Shown here: positions 7,818 through 16,373 of the stretch, in pieces
Layout of the letters: each line of letters begins with the position of its first letter
Position numbering within the stretch: position 1 is the first letter of the stretch
DNA from: Octadecabacter sp. B2R22
GTDB lineage: Bacteria; Pseudomonadota; Alphaproteobacteria; Rhodobacterales; Rhodobacteraceae
DNA: 64,000 nucleotides
Reading direction: 5' to 3'
Assembly: GCF_018861045.1 (NCBI RefSeq)
Contig: NZ_JAHKQJ010000010.1
Location: 248,001-312,000, forward strand
Position numbers and translations under genes: made by a program
The notes under the pieces: generated by a model
Databases searched by the model: none
What the model saw: the letters and a program-made list of their open reading frames with translations, nothing else
Told to the model about the DNA's origin: nothing

Positions 7818-8359
7818 TAAGTAATTGTGAACTTCATTGCGCCGTTTACCAGTAGGTGGGCAGCGTAAACGGACCAGAAGCTGAGACAAAACAGCCCAAA
7901 ACGCATCCAGAGTCGGTGATAAGTGTGGCGGACGATCATCGCGGATAGCGGGTAGAGAGCCAAAGTGGCACCCAGCATAACGCCAACACCGAATAGCGAG
8001 TCTAGGTTGCCTTGGCCAACGACCATGAAAGCCAGTGCGCCCAGGATCCAAGGAACCCCCGAAAAAACGACGACTGGCGTGACGGTCATCAAGCCGAATG
8101 CTCCCAAGATCCGCCCACGGGTCGGGCGAAAGGTCTCTTTGAGTTGGCCTTTGGTTTGGCGGATCAGCCACCACAGCATCGCCAGTCCATACCCCAAGAC
8201 CAGCGAACAAGGGATAGCAACAAAGATCGGTAATGCTTTGCCGCTGGTTGCGTAATCCAAAAGCGCTGGGCGCCGCCCTAAATGGTAAAACACAAAGATC
8301 AGCGCACCTAGACAAAGAGCGAGGAAACGAGGTGGAGCATATGATTGAACATTGTTCAT
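7814..8359 (-). CDS. Multi-pass membrane protein, unknown function, 181 aa
   Basis: About five hydrophobic helices are visible (around 13-28, 43-66, 86-112, 120-143 and 150-172), separated by short loops with basic residues on alternate sides. I cannot assign a family. The gene is divergent from the coiled-coil gene at 8513 and shares its 153-base upstream region, while its end overlaps the L,D-transpeptidase stop. No clear ribosome-binding site was noted before the ATG at 8359. Confidence 0.7.
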   Translation of the reverse strand: MNNVQSYAPPRFLALCLGALIFVFYHLGRRPALLDYATSGKALPIFVAIPCSLVLGYGLAMLWWLIRQTKGQLKETFRPTRGRILGAFGLMTVTPVVVFSGVPWILGALAFMVVGQGNLDSLFGVGVMLGATLALYPLSAMIVRHTYHRLWMRFGLFCLSFWSVYAAHLLVNGAMKFTITY

Positions 8360-8512
8360 ACTTTATGTATAGCGGTAGGTGATGAAAATAGCAAAGGTCT
8401 GGAAAACCCGACCCGACGTCGCAAAAAACGACGATAATTCACTACTCGCGCCATGAAAATGTCGTTAACAATACCTACATAACACCCAACGAATTCTTAC
8501 AGTGAGGACCAT

Positions 8513-9589
8513 ATGGCCGATTTTGACGCGCAAATCCGTAAATCCCAATCCGAGGTTGCCGAAGCGCAATCCAAGATTTCAGAGCTAACGAGCCGGATTG
8601 AAACCGCACGTCAGAAGATGGCCGAGGGGACGGATATCGCTGTCGACATCGAGAATGCCTCGCTTGAGGACGTGCATGCCCACACCGAATTGATGAACGC
8701 GAACATCGCGGAACTGATCATGGGTCTGGACGATGTGACTGCCGGTTTCCAACAGGACTTCGACGAAATGCGCAACAAGACCGGCTGGGAAAGCTTTGTC
8801 GGGTTCTTTAGCGGTGCGAAGTCGGATTCCATGCGCGAAGAACGGATGCGGTCTGCGTCAGTTGATGACAAGCTGCAGGACCTGATTTCGAAGTCCGACG
8901 TGATCACCAAGCTGCTCGAAAACCAGTTGCTGATCCTTGAAGACCAGAAAACCAAAGTTGAAAGCAATCTTGGCGGCACGTTGGAAGAACGCGAAGCCGT
9001 TGTTGGTGAACTTGAAGCGGTCCGCGCTGAAATCCTCGCGTCTGATCCAAAGATCATCGCGCTGGAAAACAAGATCGCCGTTGAACAAGATGCCGCTGCA
9101 CGCACCAAGCTGGAAACAGAATTGGCTGCTCTGAACACCGCCTATAACGAGGCCGTACAGCAAGAGCAGGTGAAGCTTGCGAAGTCGCAAACGCTGGAAC
9201 GCTACATCGAAAAGGGCAAGACCTGGATCGATTCATTGCAGAACCAAGCGGCGACGCAGATGGTGCTGATCAACAAGCTGCAAACAGACACCAAACAGCG
9301 TGTTGTTCTGTATGATGCGCTGACGAAGTCCCTCAAGACCGCGCAGCAACAAGACGTCGCCCACCGCATCAACGAGATCGGCGTGAAGACAGACCAAGAA
9401 GCGCAGACAGCCATGGCCGCAATCGGTTCCGCCACCAACGCCCGCATGGCCGAGATGATGGAAGCCCATGAGGATCACATGGTGTTCGCCCGTGAAGTGT
9501 TGGAGCAGAAGGCCAAAGCGGACGATCGTTTCATGCGCCGTTTTGCGAAGATCGTCGAGAAGCACGACAGCAACCAGTATGGGGCTTGA
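8513..9589 (+). CDS. Long coiled-coil protein, first gene of the AAA-ATPase locus
   Basis: A 358-residue, almost entirely helical and highly charged protein with no signal peptide or membrane segment. Heptad-like stretches cover about 3-85, 120-235 and 270-350. A glycine/aromatic break (GWESFVGFFSG, 91-101) separates the first from the second. This layout, including the GW-F-GF element, loosely recalls TelA/KlaA toxic-anion-resistance proteins and other filament-forming coiled-coil proteins, but I cannot confirm homology. AGGA sits 6 bases before the ATG. It opens a colinear gene run to 16020. Together with the downstream AAA ATPase it could be a structural polymer or adaptor remodelled by the ATPase (inference). 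Confidence 0.8.
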   Translation: MADFDAQIRKSQSEVAEAQSKISELTSRIETARQKMAEGTDIAVDIENASLEDVHAHTELMNANIAELIMGLDDVTAGFQQDFDEMRNKTGWESFVGFFSGAKSDSMREERMRSASVDDKLQDLISKSDVITKLLENQLLILEDQKTKVESNLGGTLEEREAVVGELEAVRAEILASDPKIIALENKIAVEQDAAARTKLETELAALNTAYNEAVQQEQVKLAKSQTLERYIEKGKTWIDSLQNQAATQMVLINKLQTDTKQRVVLYDALTKSLKTAQQQDVAHRINEIGVKTDQEAQTAMAAIGSATNARMAEMMEAHEDHMVFAREVLEQKAKADDRFMRRFAKIVEKHDSNQYGA

Positions 9590-9914
9590 GCGGATACTCT
9601 TGAAACCAACCTATATGACATTAAAAACACGCAACCTTTTGGCGTCATTTGGGTTGGTCTTTTTTGTTCTTGTATCAATACTAGTGCCTGAACTGAAATC
9701 AATCACGGCCCATTTATTTGCCGTTCTTCTATTATCTATTTTAGTGTTGCTAGGCTTTGTTTCACCCTTGTTGCGCTTCCTATGTATCATAAGCGCGCGT
9801 TTGGAGGGCAAAGCTACGCCCAGCTTCAAATTTCCACACGAAGGGAGTGCTCGCTGGAAGGCAGTAACAATGTGGCTGGTCGGTGTAGATCGTAATGGGA
9901 AAATCTTACCGTGA
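9579..9914 (+). CDS. Small two-helix membrane protein, 111 aa
   Basis: This frame opens ten bases inside the end of the coiled-coil gene. It contains two strong hydrophobic segments (LLASFGLVFFVLVSILV and LFAVLLLSILVLLGFVSPLL) and a basic C-terminal tail. Its stop overlaps the GTG start of the next gene (GTGA), which supports real translation. An alternative start is the ATG at 9615 (99 aa). Neither start has a convincing ribosome-binding site. The DNA is visibly richer in A and T than its neighbours, so it may be a recent or fast-evolving insertion in the operon. No family recognised. Confidence 0.6.
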   Translation: MGLERILLKPTYMTLKTRNLLASFGLVFFVLVSILVPELKSITAHLFAVLLLSILVLLGFVSPLLRFLCIISARLEGKATPSFKFPHEGSARWKAVTMWLVGVDRNGKILP

Positions 9915-11029
9915 CTGATACCGCTTACGACCATTTCCAGCTTGAAGACACCCGCGTCACGCGGCGCTACTTTGGCAAGTTTGAGAAAATCATCGGCCAT
10001 TTAGGCCGTGTTGCGGCGACACTTGAGGCGGAGCGGCGGTTGTCCAAGCGCGACGTTGAAGTGATGACGCGCTATATTGTGGCGCTGAATTACACGTTCA
10101 AAGCGCTGGCGCATAAGTACCATTTCAGCGGGCGCTTTGCCCATGCGGGCAAGCTGACGTTTGATCGCGTGGACTCTGGGTTCCCTGTTTATTCCGAACT
10201 GCTGACCATGGCCAATGATGCGGCCCAAGCGAGTAAACATCTGGCGGGCATGCGATCCGTTGAGGCATTGAAGCAGGATATGGTCCGCGTGATCCTGTCC
10301 GAACAAGCGATCCCGACCAAACTGCAATATGCGCTGTCCCAGCGGCTCTATTACGAAGAACTGGCCAAGGGCGATCTGTTCTGGGCGCGCAATGATCCAA
10401 CGGCGATCTGGCTGGGCAACCAGCAAAAGATGCGTCGCGATTTTATGATCCATTGGGCGGTCTATGACAGCGTCAACAACCTGCCGACGATCTACATGAT
10501 GGAGCTTGAGGATTCAGGCCGTGTTGGCCTGCCAAAGGATGATCGCCGTTGGCCCGAAGTGCAGGCCCATTTGATGGCGCAGTCCTTGGGTGGGTTGAAA
10601 TTGCTCACCATCGCCAAAGGGTTTGATGAGGATTTCGATGACCTGCACCCCAAACGTTTGCGCCGTTTCCACGTCGGGCCGATGTATTCCAATGCGTTTA
10701 CCCGTCAGGCAGGGCCACTGCGCGAAGTGTTGGAACTAGCGCGATCCCCCGTAGGGGAAGACTGGGCGCTGGTCTGGACGGAAGAAGAGCTGGTATCCGA
10801 GGAAACACGCCGCGAGAAATCCGGTTGGTTTGGCACGGTGGAACGCGAAACATTTGCGCTGGACCCCTTTGCGGGACACGGCGCGGAAACCGGCGCTACC
10901 AAGGTCGAACGCAGCATCATCCTGCCCGAACGCCCCTATCAGGCACTAGAAGAACGCCGCCCTGCGGGGTTCAACGATGTTCGCAAGTTCGTGGTGTCGC
11001 CCAAGGGGCGGGTTCTGAGTTATAAATAG
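9911..11029 (+). CDS. Uncharacterised soluble protein of the AAA-ATPase locus, 372 aa
   Basis: The gene begins with GTG in a four-base overlap with the preceding small membrane-protein gene. The product has no signal peptide or membrane span. The first 100 residues are helical and basic (KRDVEVMTRYIVALNYTF). The middle, about 165-300, looks alpha/beta with a repeated aromatic pattern, and the last 60 residues appear less ordered. I recognise no catalytic motif. Being wedged between the coiled-coil and the ATPase genes, it is a candidate adaptor or substrate-binding partner (inference). Confidence 0.8.
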   Translation: MTDTAYDHFQLEDTRVTRRYFGKFEKIIGHLGRVAATLEAERRLSKRDVEVMTRYIVALNYTFKALAHKYHFSGRFAHAGKLTFDRVDSGFPVYSELLTMANDAAQASKHLAGMRSVEALKQDMVRVILSEQAIPTKLQYALSQRLYYEELAKGDLFWARNDPTAIWLGNQQKMRRDFMIHWAVYDSVNNLPTIYMMELEDSGRVGLPKDDRRWPEVQAHLMAQSLGGLKLLTIAKGFDEDFDDLHPKRLRRFHVGPMYSNAFTRQAGPLREVLELARSPVGEDWALVWTEEELVSEETRREKSGWFGTVERETFALDPFAGHGAETGATKVERSIILPERPYQALEERRPAGFNDVRKFVVSPKGRVLSYK

Positions 11030-11071
11030 ATTTAATTTGAGTATTTTTGATAAAATGGAACGAGGGTCGTA

Positions 11072-13006
11072 ATGAGCCAGACAAGTGACACAATGGAGCT
11101 GCGCGAAGAGGACATTCGCAAGCATTACGACGCGGCCACAGCCATGGTGCAGGGGTTTGATCACACACCGCGCATTGCGGAAACCAAAGAGGCTGCTCCG
11201 ATCGAGAAATCCAGCGGCATTGGCACGCGGCGACGGTTTCGCACGACGACGCCGGGTTTGGTGACCCGCAGCACGGCCCGCACCGAGGGTGTGCAACTGT
11301 CGGAACGGATTGAAAGCGCGGATGACGGGGACGGTTTGACGTCGCCCACACAGGCCAGTGTGTTGCACGGGCTGCGCCGCTCGCTGGCGATTGCCTTGGC
11401 GGTGGGGGAACAGTTTGGCGAACGCACAGGTCTGGCGGATCTCAAACGCGCCAATCTGGAAGGATCTTTGCCAGCGGGTAAAAAGACCGAATTCAGCGAA
11501 CTTCTGACGGCTGAGGCACTGGCGGTTTCATATGTTTTCGCCAATTCCACGTCGTTTCTGCTGTCGTCCCATGCGGGCGAAGAAAGCGTCGAAGTTGGCG
11601 AGGTCGAAGAGGTTCTAACGGACAACGCGACACTGGCGCTGCACGGTGCTTTGTGGGAGCTGGATCAGGACATCGGGTTGTTTGCGGGCGAAGAAGGGCG
11701 GCTTGTTCCGACGGTCCTCGCCTATGCAGAACAACTGATGGCCAAGATCGCGGCTCGGGCTAGCACGGCTGGCCGTTTGGCAAGCTTTGTTGACGCAAGC
11801 TGGAAAGTCGAAGCCGATGATCTGACCATCCGTGGCTTTAGCCCTGCACGTGCGGCCAAAGGGTCGACGCTCACGATGTCGTTCAAAAAACCCAATGAGG
11901 TCGTCGGCAACCATATCGCCAAATATCAGGCGATGAAGCTGGCCAAGATGGTCATGGCCTATGATTTCGAACGCAAGTTGAACCCGTTTGCCGAACTCGG
12001 TGGGTTTATCTTCACGTTCATGGGGGACGGCGCACCGGGCACGGGTAAAACGACCCTGATCCAGATGATGGCGGGGTTGATTTCGGAGTACTGCAAGGTT
12101 GCCGACTATCCGTTCCGTTATCAGAACCTGAGCACCGACAACATCGACAGCTATCAGGGTAAATCGGGCCAGAACGCTAAGGCGTTTATCAACAACGTGA
12201 TTGATCCCAATGTCATCGGCTTTGGCACGATTGACGATATTGATCAGTTGGCGGGGAAACGCGGGGATCGTCAGTCCTCGGCGGGTCAGTTGGAAATTAC
12301 CGCCGTGCTGATGGAAAGCTTTGCAGGTGCCAATACGGTTGTGCGCGGCAACTGCACCTTTGGGATGTTTTCGAACTACCCCGAAAACGTCGATGATGCG
12401 CTACGCCAACGGGCAGGGGCGCGGTTCTTGGTGGATGGTCCGCAGACGCGGGATGACTACGTCGATATCCTGTATCTGTTGATGGGAAAGAACCACGATA
12501 TCCCAGTCGGCGATCATGAGGTGTTCAGCGCTCAAGAGATTAAAAAAGCCGTCGCGGCATCGTTCGAAGGACACTCCAAACCCCATGAACCCGGTTTGCT
12601 AAACGTGTTTGATCGGGTGTCTTCTGAAATTGGCGAATTGGATACGATTAACAAACTCGGGACGTACCTTAAGGGTATTCAAGAGGCGGATAACCGTTTC
12701 ACGGGCCGTGCGATTAAGAACATCACGGACGCCGTTAAGGTGCGCGCGATGGACTTTGAATTGCCGGATGAATGGATGGAAAACCCAGAACTGTTCTTGG
12801 CCAAGGATTACGACGCCAAGCTGGCGATGATCAACGACATGCGCCAACCGATCACCGTTGAAATGGTGATACAGGAAATCAACCGCTACGCCGATTCAGA
12901 GTTCCGCTATGCTGATAAATCCGACGAGGTCGCGATTGATAACATGGTGCGCGATTTCGAGCGTTCCGAGGAAGCCAAGCGGCGGTATCTGGAGAGTAAA
13001 TCTTGA
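11072..13006 (+). CDS. AAA-family ATPase with an unusual N-terminal half, 644 aa
   Basis: Residues 300-560 form an AAA module: Walker A GAPGTGKT (320-327), a Walker B-like strand GFGTIDDID (383-391) with Asp388-Asp389 in place of the usual DE, and a sensor/arginine-finger region SNYPENVDDALRQRAGARF (434-452) with Arg445, Arg447 and Arg451. Residues 1-290 are not a family I know: a basic, Ser/Thr-rich start and then helices. The last 80 residues are charged and helical. The missing Walker B glutamate could mean weak hydrolysis, or it may be supplied by a neighbouring residue. The 42-base AT-rich gap before it may contain an internal promoter. Context suggests a remodelling machine acting on the coiled-coil and membrane proteins encoded around it (inference). 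Confidence 0.88.
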   Translation: MSQTSDTMELREEDIRKHYDAATAMVQGFDHTPRIAETKEAAPIEKSSGIGTRRRFRTTTPGLVTRSTARTEGVQLSERIESADDGDGLTSPTQASVLHGLRRSLAIALAVGEQFGERTGLADLKRANLEGSLPAGKKTEFSELLTAEALAVSYVFANSTSFLLSSHAGEESVEVGEVEEVLTDNATLALHGALWELDQDIGLFAGEEGRLVPTVLAYAEQLMAKIAARASTAGRLASFVDASWKVEADDLTIRGFSPARAAKGSTLTMSFKKPNEVVGNHIAKYQAMKLAKMVMAYDFERKLNPFAELGGFIFTFMGDGAPGTGKTTLIQMMAGLISEYCKVADYPFRYQNLSTDNIDSYQGKSGQNAKAFINNVIDPNVIGFGTIDDIDQLAGKRGDRQSSAGQLEITAVLMESFAGANTVVRGNCTFGMFSNYPENVDDALRQRAGARFLVDGPQTRDDYVDILYLLMGKNHDIPVGDHEVFSAQEIKKAVAASFEGHSKPHEPGLLNVFDRVSSEIGELDTINKLGTYLKGIQEADNRFTGRAIKNITDAVKVRAMDFELPDEWMENPELFLAKDYDAKLAMINDMRQPITVEMVIQEINRYADSEFRYADKSDEVAIDNMVRDFERSEEAKRRYLESKS

Positions 13007-13353
13007 TCGCAGTGACGATCATATGCTCTTTCTTTTTGCCGGCTTTGATTTGCTGGGGAACTGGCTATGTGTATGGCTGGAAAACTGATTGGCCCAGACT
13101 TCTGCCGAGCGTTTTCGAGACACTGGATATATTCTCGCTCGCCTTTGTGCTTTGTGTGGTTTTTTCATTGTTCGCCGCATCGGGGATCGCATGGGCTTCA
13201 GCAATAGACACCAACGTAGCGATGATCCGACACACGATCTTTTTCGTTCATGACAACGGGTTGCAGATCGCGGCGGCTTTGGGGGCCGGAATTGTCGTAT
13301 GTGGGTTAGGGCGCACGCGCGGTATGGCGCGCCGCGCGCAGGCTGTCCAATGA
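13003..13353 (+). CDS. Membrane protein of the AAA-ATPase locus, 116 aa
   Basis: Three hydrophobic helices are visible (about 3-24, 43-66 and 82-103) with a basic C-terminal tail (RTRGMARRAQ). The most likely start is the TTG at 13003, which overlaps the ATPase stop (TTGA). No in-frame ATG lies nearby, and the GTG at 13012 is an alternative. Its own stop overlaps the next start (ATGA). It is not related to any family I can name. Its coupling to the ATPase suggests a membrane anchor for the complex. Confidence 0.75.
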   Translation: MIAVTIICSFFLPALICWGTGYVYGWKTDWPRLLPSVFETLDIFSLAFVLCVVFSLFAASGIAWASAIDTNVAMIRHTIFFVHDNGLQIAAALGAGIVVCGLGRTRGMARRAQAVQ

Positions 13354-13694
13354 GTGACGCCTTTTCATCAGGTTTGCTGTTGCCCGCGATCTGCTTGGCC
13401 GCTTTGGGCTGGACAGTGCCGCGGTTGCTGGCGTTGTGGTGGCCCGAAGGGGTGAAGTGGCTGATGGGGTTGGCGCTGGTGTCCACGCTGGTGATGGCGC
13501 TTTGCGGTGCTGCGTTTTTTGTGGTGATCTATGCGGCGCAGGGCGTCAGCATGGCTGATCTATGGGCGACGGGCGGGTTGTCCGTCACGATCCACTTTGT
13601 GAAACTGAGTTTGATTTCCGCATTACTGTGGGGACCGTTGATGGTCTTGTCATTGGCAGGTGTGCCGAAGAACTGGGTTAAGGAAGTTTGGTGA
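13350..13694 (+). CDS. Membrane protein of the AAA-ATPase locus, 114 aa
   Basis: Three transmembrane helices (about 8-28, 38-63 and 80-105) with short loops. The ATG overlaps the preceding stop by four bases, so translation is coupled. The size and topology match the preceding 116-residue protein, and the two may be a diverged pair forming one membrane subcomplex, although I see no clear sequence identity. Function unknown. Confidence 0.75.
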   Translation: MSDAFSSGLLLPAICLAALGWTVPRLLALWWPEGVKWLMGLALVSTLVMALCGAAFFVVIYAAQGVSMADLWATGGLSVTIHFVKLSLISALLWGPLMVLSLAGVPKNWVKEVW

Positions 13695-13695
13695 A

Positions 13696-15045
13696 ATGAA
13701 ACGTCTCATCTCTCGCGGTCTTATGTTCGGGAATCTGATCCCCGTGGTCAGCCCTATCCTGGTGGAGCGGTACAATCGTGCGCTCAAACGTCTGACCGGA
13801 AAGCAAACCGAACTCACGGATTTTCATATCGATATTTCGGGGTATTCCCCCGAGATCGGCGATGAATTTGGCGATGATTTGTACCTGAACCATCACGGGG
13901 TGAACCGTCAGTTTATTTTACTGACGACGGACCAGAAGACGGCGCCGCTGTTGAATGCGAAGTTTTCCACTTCACGCGGGATTTTGCGCCAGTTCATCGA
14001 GGCCAACGAGGCGCAGTTGTTTGCCTTGACCGCACGGGACGCTGTTGCAGGGGAGTTGGTGAATTCGGTCTTTGCGCTGGATACCCCTGCGCGGTTGTTT
14101 GACATTGGCCATGTAGAGATCGAGGCGGATACGACGGATGGGGCGGTGGCTTCGGCCCAGAAGCTCGGCGGGATGATTGACCGCTTTATGGGTGAGGAAG
14201 ATGCGTGGTGCGATGATGTGCTGATCGGCGAAATGATCGGCCTCGCCAAGGACACGGGCGACATCACACGCAACCCGCTGACGCTCAAGACGATGACGTT
14301 TGATCAGGACAATTTCTGGACCGCTCATTTGGGCGGGTTCTATTTGTTTCGCGATGTGGAAGAGCCTGCGGCGATTACCATGGGCGACAAAGAGAGCTTG
14401 GGTAAATTACCGATTGAACATCTGTTGCAACGAAACGAACGCTCGGCAATAGCGCAGTTTCTGAAGGTGAATGATCTGGCCGAACCGATCATCGAGGCGC
14501 GCGGCATCGATAGTGCTGCGATCCTACGTCAAAAGATGGACTTTATTGTTGCCGATGTTGCGGCGGGTCTTGGCGAAGATCTGAGCCGCGCAACACGCCG
14601 CGATCTGCGACGGTTGGGGCGGCAGTATCATGACAAGCTGCCTGCCGCATGGCGCGGGCTGGCGGACCTTGTGCGCTGGGCAGAAGATGGCGGGCCGTGG
14701 CCCAAGATCGACAGCGAACACCCCGCCTATTTCTACACGCTGCGCGCTAAAGACCATAAAGACGCGGATTTGGTGAACATGTTGTTGGCCGAACTGACCG
14801 AGATGGATGTGCGCCAACTGTTCATCTGCCACAAAGAAGCATTCTACCGCGCCTATATGGGCTGGCCGGACGAAAAGAAGGCTTATGTGGCGGAATTCCT
14901 TTCAAACGAGTATCAGGTGGATAAAGCGGGCACACGTGATGCCCTGTTCGGCCATGAGGCGGCGATGGAAGAAGCACCAGCCGCCCCAAAACGGCAAACC
15001 ACAATTGATCGGGTCGGGCCTTGGGGCGCGGTTAAGAGGAGATGA
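13696..15045 (+). CDS. Uncharacterised soluble protein of the AAA-ATPase locus, 449 aa
   Basis: The ATG follows one base after the preceding stop. The product is a large soluble alpha/beta protein with a basic start (MKRLISRGLMFGN), an acidic centre and a long helical C-terminal half, ending in a basic tail (TTIDRVGPWGAVKRR). No catalytic motif stands out. It may belong to one of the DUF families restricted to Rhodobacterales, but I cannot name it with confidence. It is the largest protein in the run after the ATPase, and its fixed place between membrane-protein genes argues for a role in the same complex. Confidence 0.8.
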   Translation: MKRLISRGLMFGNLIPVVSPILVERYNRALKRLTGKQTELTDFHIDISGYSPEIGDEFGDDLYLNHHGVNRQFILLTTDQKTAPLLNAKFSTSRGILRQFIEANEAQLFALTARDAVAGELVNSVFALDTPARLFDIGHVEIEADTTDGAVASAQKLGGMIDRFMGEEDAWCDDVLIGEMIGLAKDTGDITRNPLTLKTMTFDQDNFWTAHLGGFYLFRDVEEPAAITMGDKESLGKLPIEHLLQRNERSAIAQFLKVNDLAEPIIEARGIDSAAILRQKMDFIVADVAAGLGEDLSRATRRDLRRLGRQYHDKLPAAWRGLADLVRWAEDGGPWPKIDSEHPAYFYTLRAKDHKDADLVNMLLAELTEMDVRQLFICHKEAFYRAYMGWPDEKKAYVAEFLSNEYQVDKAGTRDALFGHEAAMEEAPAAPKRQTTIDRVGPWGAVKRR

Positions 15046-15046
15046 C

Positions 15047-15316
15047 ATGCAATTTGTAAGATTGGTCGTATTCGGGTTCTTGCTGCTTGGCGTGATCTAT
15101 TTCGGAATTTCGCTTTACTCGCGCTCAATTCGCAAAGAAAAGCTGGAGGAAGAGTGGGACAAAAACCTGCCTGAAGATGCAACCGCTGAGACACGCGATG
15201 CCTTTATTGCAAAGGGCATGGCGAAATATGAAAGCGGGCTGCGCAAAAAGCTGATCCTGCTGGTCTTTGTAATTCCGCCGCTTATCGTCGGCACCATTAT
15301 TTACTTCATCAACTGA
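15047..15316 (+). CDS. Small membrane protein of the AAA-ATPase locus, 89 aa
   Basis: Two transmembrane helices (about 4-24 and 68-87) flank a 40-residue charged loop (SIRKEKLEEEWDKNLPEDA). The start at 15047 has GAGGAG 6 bases upstream and lies one base after the preceding stop. No family is recognised. The charged loop resembles a cytoplasmic or periplasmic docking segment, but its side is not decided by the sequence. Confidence 0.75.
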   Translation: MQFVRLVVFGFLLLGVIYFGISLYSRSIRKEKLEEEWDKNLPEDATAETRDAFIAKGMAKYESGLRKKLILLVFVIPPLIVGTIIYFIN

Positions 15317-15327
15317 GGGCTGTTTTC

Positions 15328-16020
15328 ATGCGCAATATCAGACGTTTCCTTCGTATCGCCCTGTTCCTGATTGTCGGGTTGTGGTTGCATTATGTGATGC
15401 CGCAGCAGGATATCGTTCGGGTCGTCAAAACCGAAGATTTCAGAGTGGATTTTTCTGTTTGGAACCGAATGTTTTATGCACAAGCGGACTCGGGCACTGT
15501 TGAATTGCCGACACGGCAGGTTCGCATCATCAATACGGTCCGAAAGCGGACTTTCTTTTTTGGCTTGATCCGTGGCGACGACCAAACAATGAACTATCGT
15601 AACGAAGATACGGGGTGGATTTATCCACCGTATTTCAAGTTCGACAGCTCTAATCTGGACACGGAAGCGCAGGATTTGGTTTCGACGGCGCAAGAGCCGG
15701 AATGGGCGATCATTACGCACTACGGGTGGCGCATTAAGCTGATTTCGGTCTTTCCCAACGCGGTGTCGATCCGACCAATCGTGGTGCCCGAAGGGCAATC
15801 GCCAGAAGACTATCGGCCGTTTCCTTGGGTGAATTTGATTATTTTTGCCGCCATGATTATCGGTTTTTTGTTTGTGCGGGCCGCTTGGAGGCAGTTTCGG
15901 GAGCGCACGGTTGATCCATTGGCCGACAAGGTTGGGGATCAGTATGACCATGTGAGTGCCGATTTGTCCGACCGAAAGGGCCGCATTTCCCGTTGGCTTG
16001 GAACGTGGCGCAAGAAGTAA
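15328..16020 (+). CDS. DUF1523 family membrane protein
   Basis: A 230-residue protein with an N-terminal helix (about 8-25), a domain of about 130 residues and a second helix (about 167-187) before a basic tail. The phrases HYVMPQQDIVRVV, YRNEDTGWIYPPYFKFDSSN and HYGWRIKLISVFPNAVSIRP are the conserved core of DUF1523, whose function is unknown. The topology places the conserved domain in the periplasm. It follows the previous gene by 11 bases and is the last gene before the strong terminator. It is the only member of the run apart from the ATPase that I can place in a named family. Confidence 0.85.
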   Translation: MRNIRRFLRIALFLIVGLWLHYVMPQQDIVRVVKTEDFRVDFSVWNRMFYAQADSGTVELPTRQVRIINTVRKRTFFFGLIRGDDQTMNYRNEDTGWIYPPYFKFDSSNLDTEAQDLVSTAQEPEWAIITHYGWRIKLISVFPNAVSIRPIVVPEGQSPEDYRPFPWVNLIIFAAMIIGFLFVRAAWRQFRERTVDPLADKVGDQYDHVSADLSDRKGRISRWLGTWRKK

Positions 16021-16053
16021 CGATCTTACGATCGGGTCCTGCGGACGGCGGGG

Positions 16054-16080
16054 GCGCCCCTTTCGGGGCGCTTTTCGTTT
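16054..16080 (+). terminator. Rho-independent terminator after the AAA-ATPase locus
   Basis: A perfect 7-bp stem, GCGCCCC (16054-16060) and GGGGCGC (16065-16071), with loop TTTC is followed by TTTTCGTTT. It lies 33 bases after the DUF1523 stop and closes the gene run that began at 8513. Confidence 0.9.
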
Positions 16081-16114
16081 CCAGTGCAGGTGCAGGGTCG
16101 ACGTGCGCTGAATG

Positions 16115-16354
16115 TCAGCTGCTGTGCATCCGGATCAACGCCCAGAGTTGGTAAAGAGTTATCACCGCCCCGAGCACGGCAAGACTGCCCCATGACAGGC
16201 CCGATTGTTGCAGCATGACAGTGCCACTGACAGGGTCAAAACAACGGCCCAACTCGTTAAAACAGTCCCGCCATTTAAAGTAGCGATCATAATAGGCGAA
16301 GCTGCACAGGCCCGTTGCGCAAAGCGATAAGGTGAAGAGGGCGAGCCTTTTCAT
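16115..16354 (-). CDS. Small two-helix membrane protein, 79 aa
   Basis: Starts MKRLALFTLSLCATGLCSFA, a hydrophobic first helix or signal peptide, and carries a second helix near 53-72. Between them is a cysteine-bearing loop (RDCFNELGRCFDP) that could form a disulfide outside the cytoplasm. It begins 19 bases after the aldehyde dehydrogenase stop on the same strand and is probably the last gene of the deoC operon. No family recognised. Confidence 0.65.
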   Translation of the reverse strand: MKRLALFTLSLCATGLCSFAYYDRYFKWRDCFNELGRCFDPVSGTVMLQQSGLSWGSLAVLGAVITLYQLWALIRMHSS

Positions 16355-16373
16355 AGCATCTCTGTTGCTCGCT

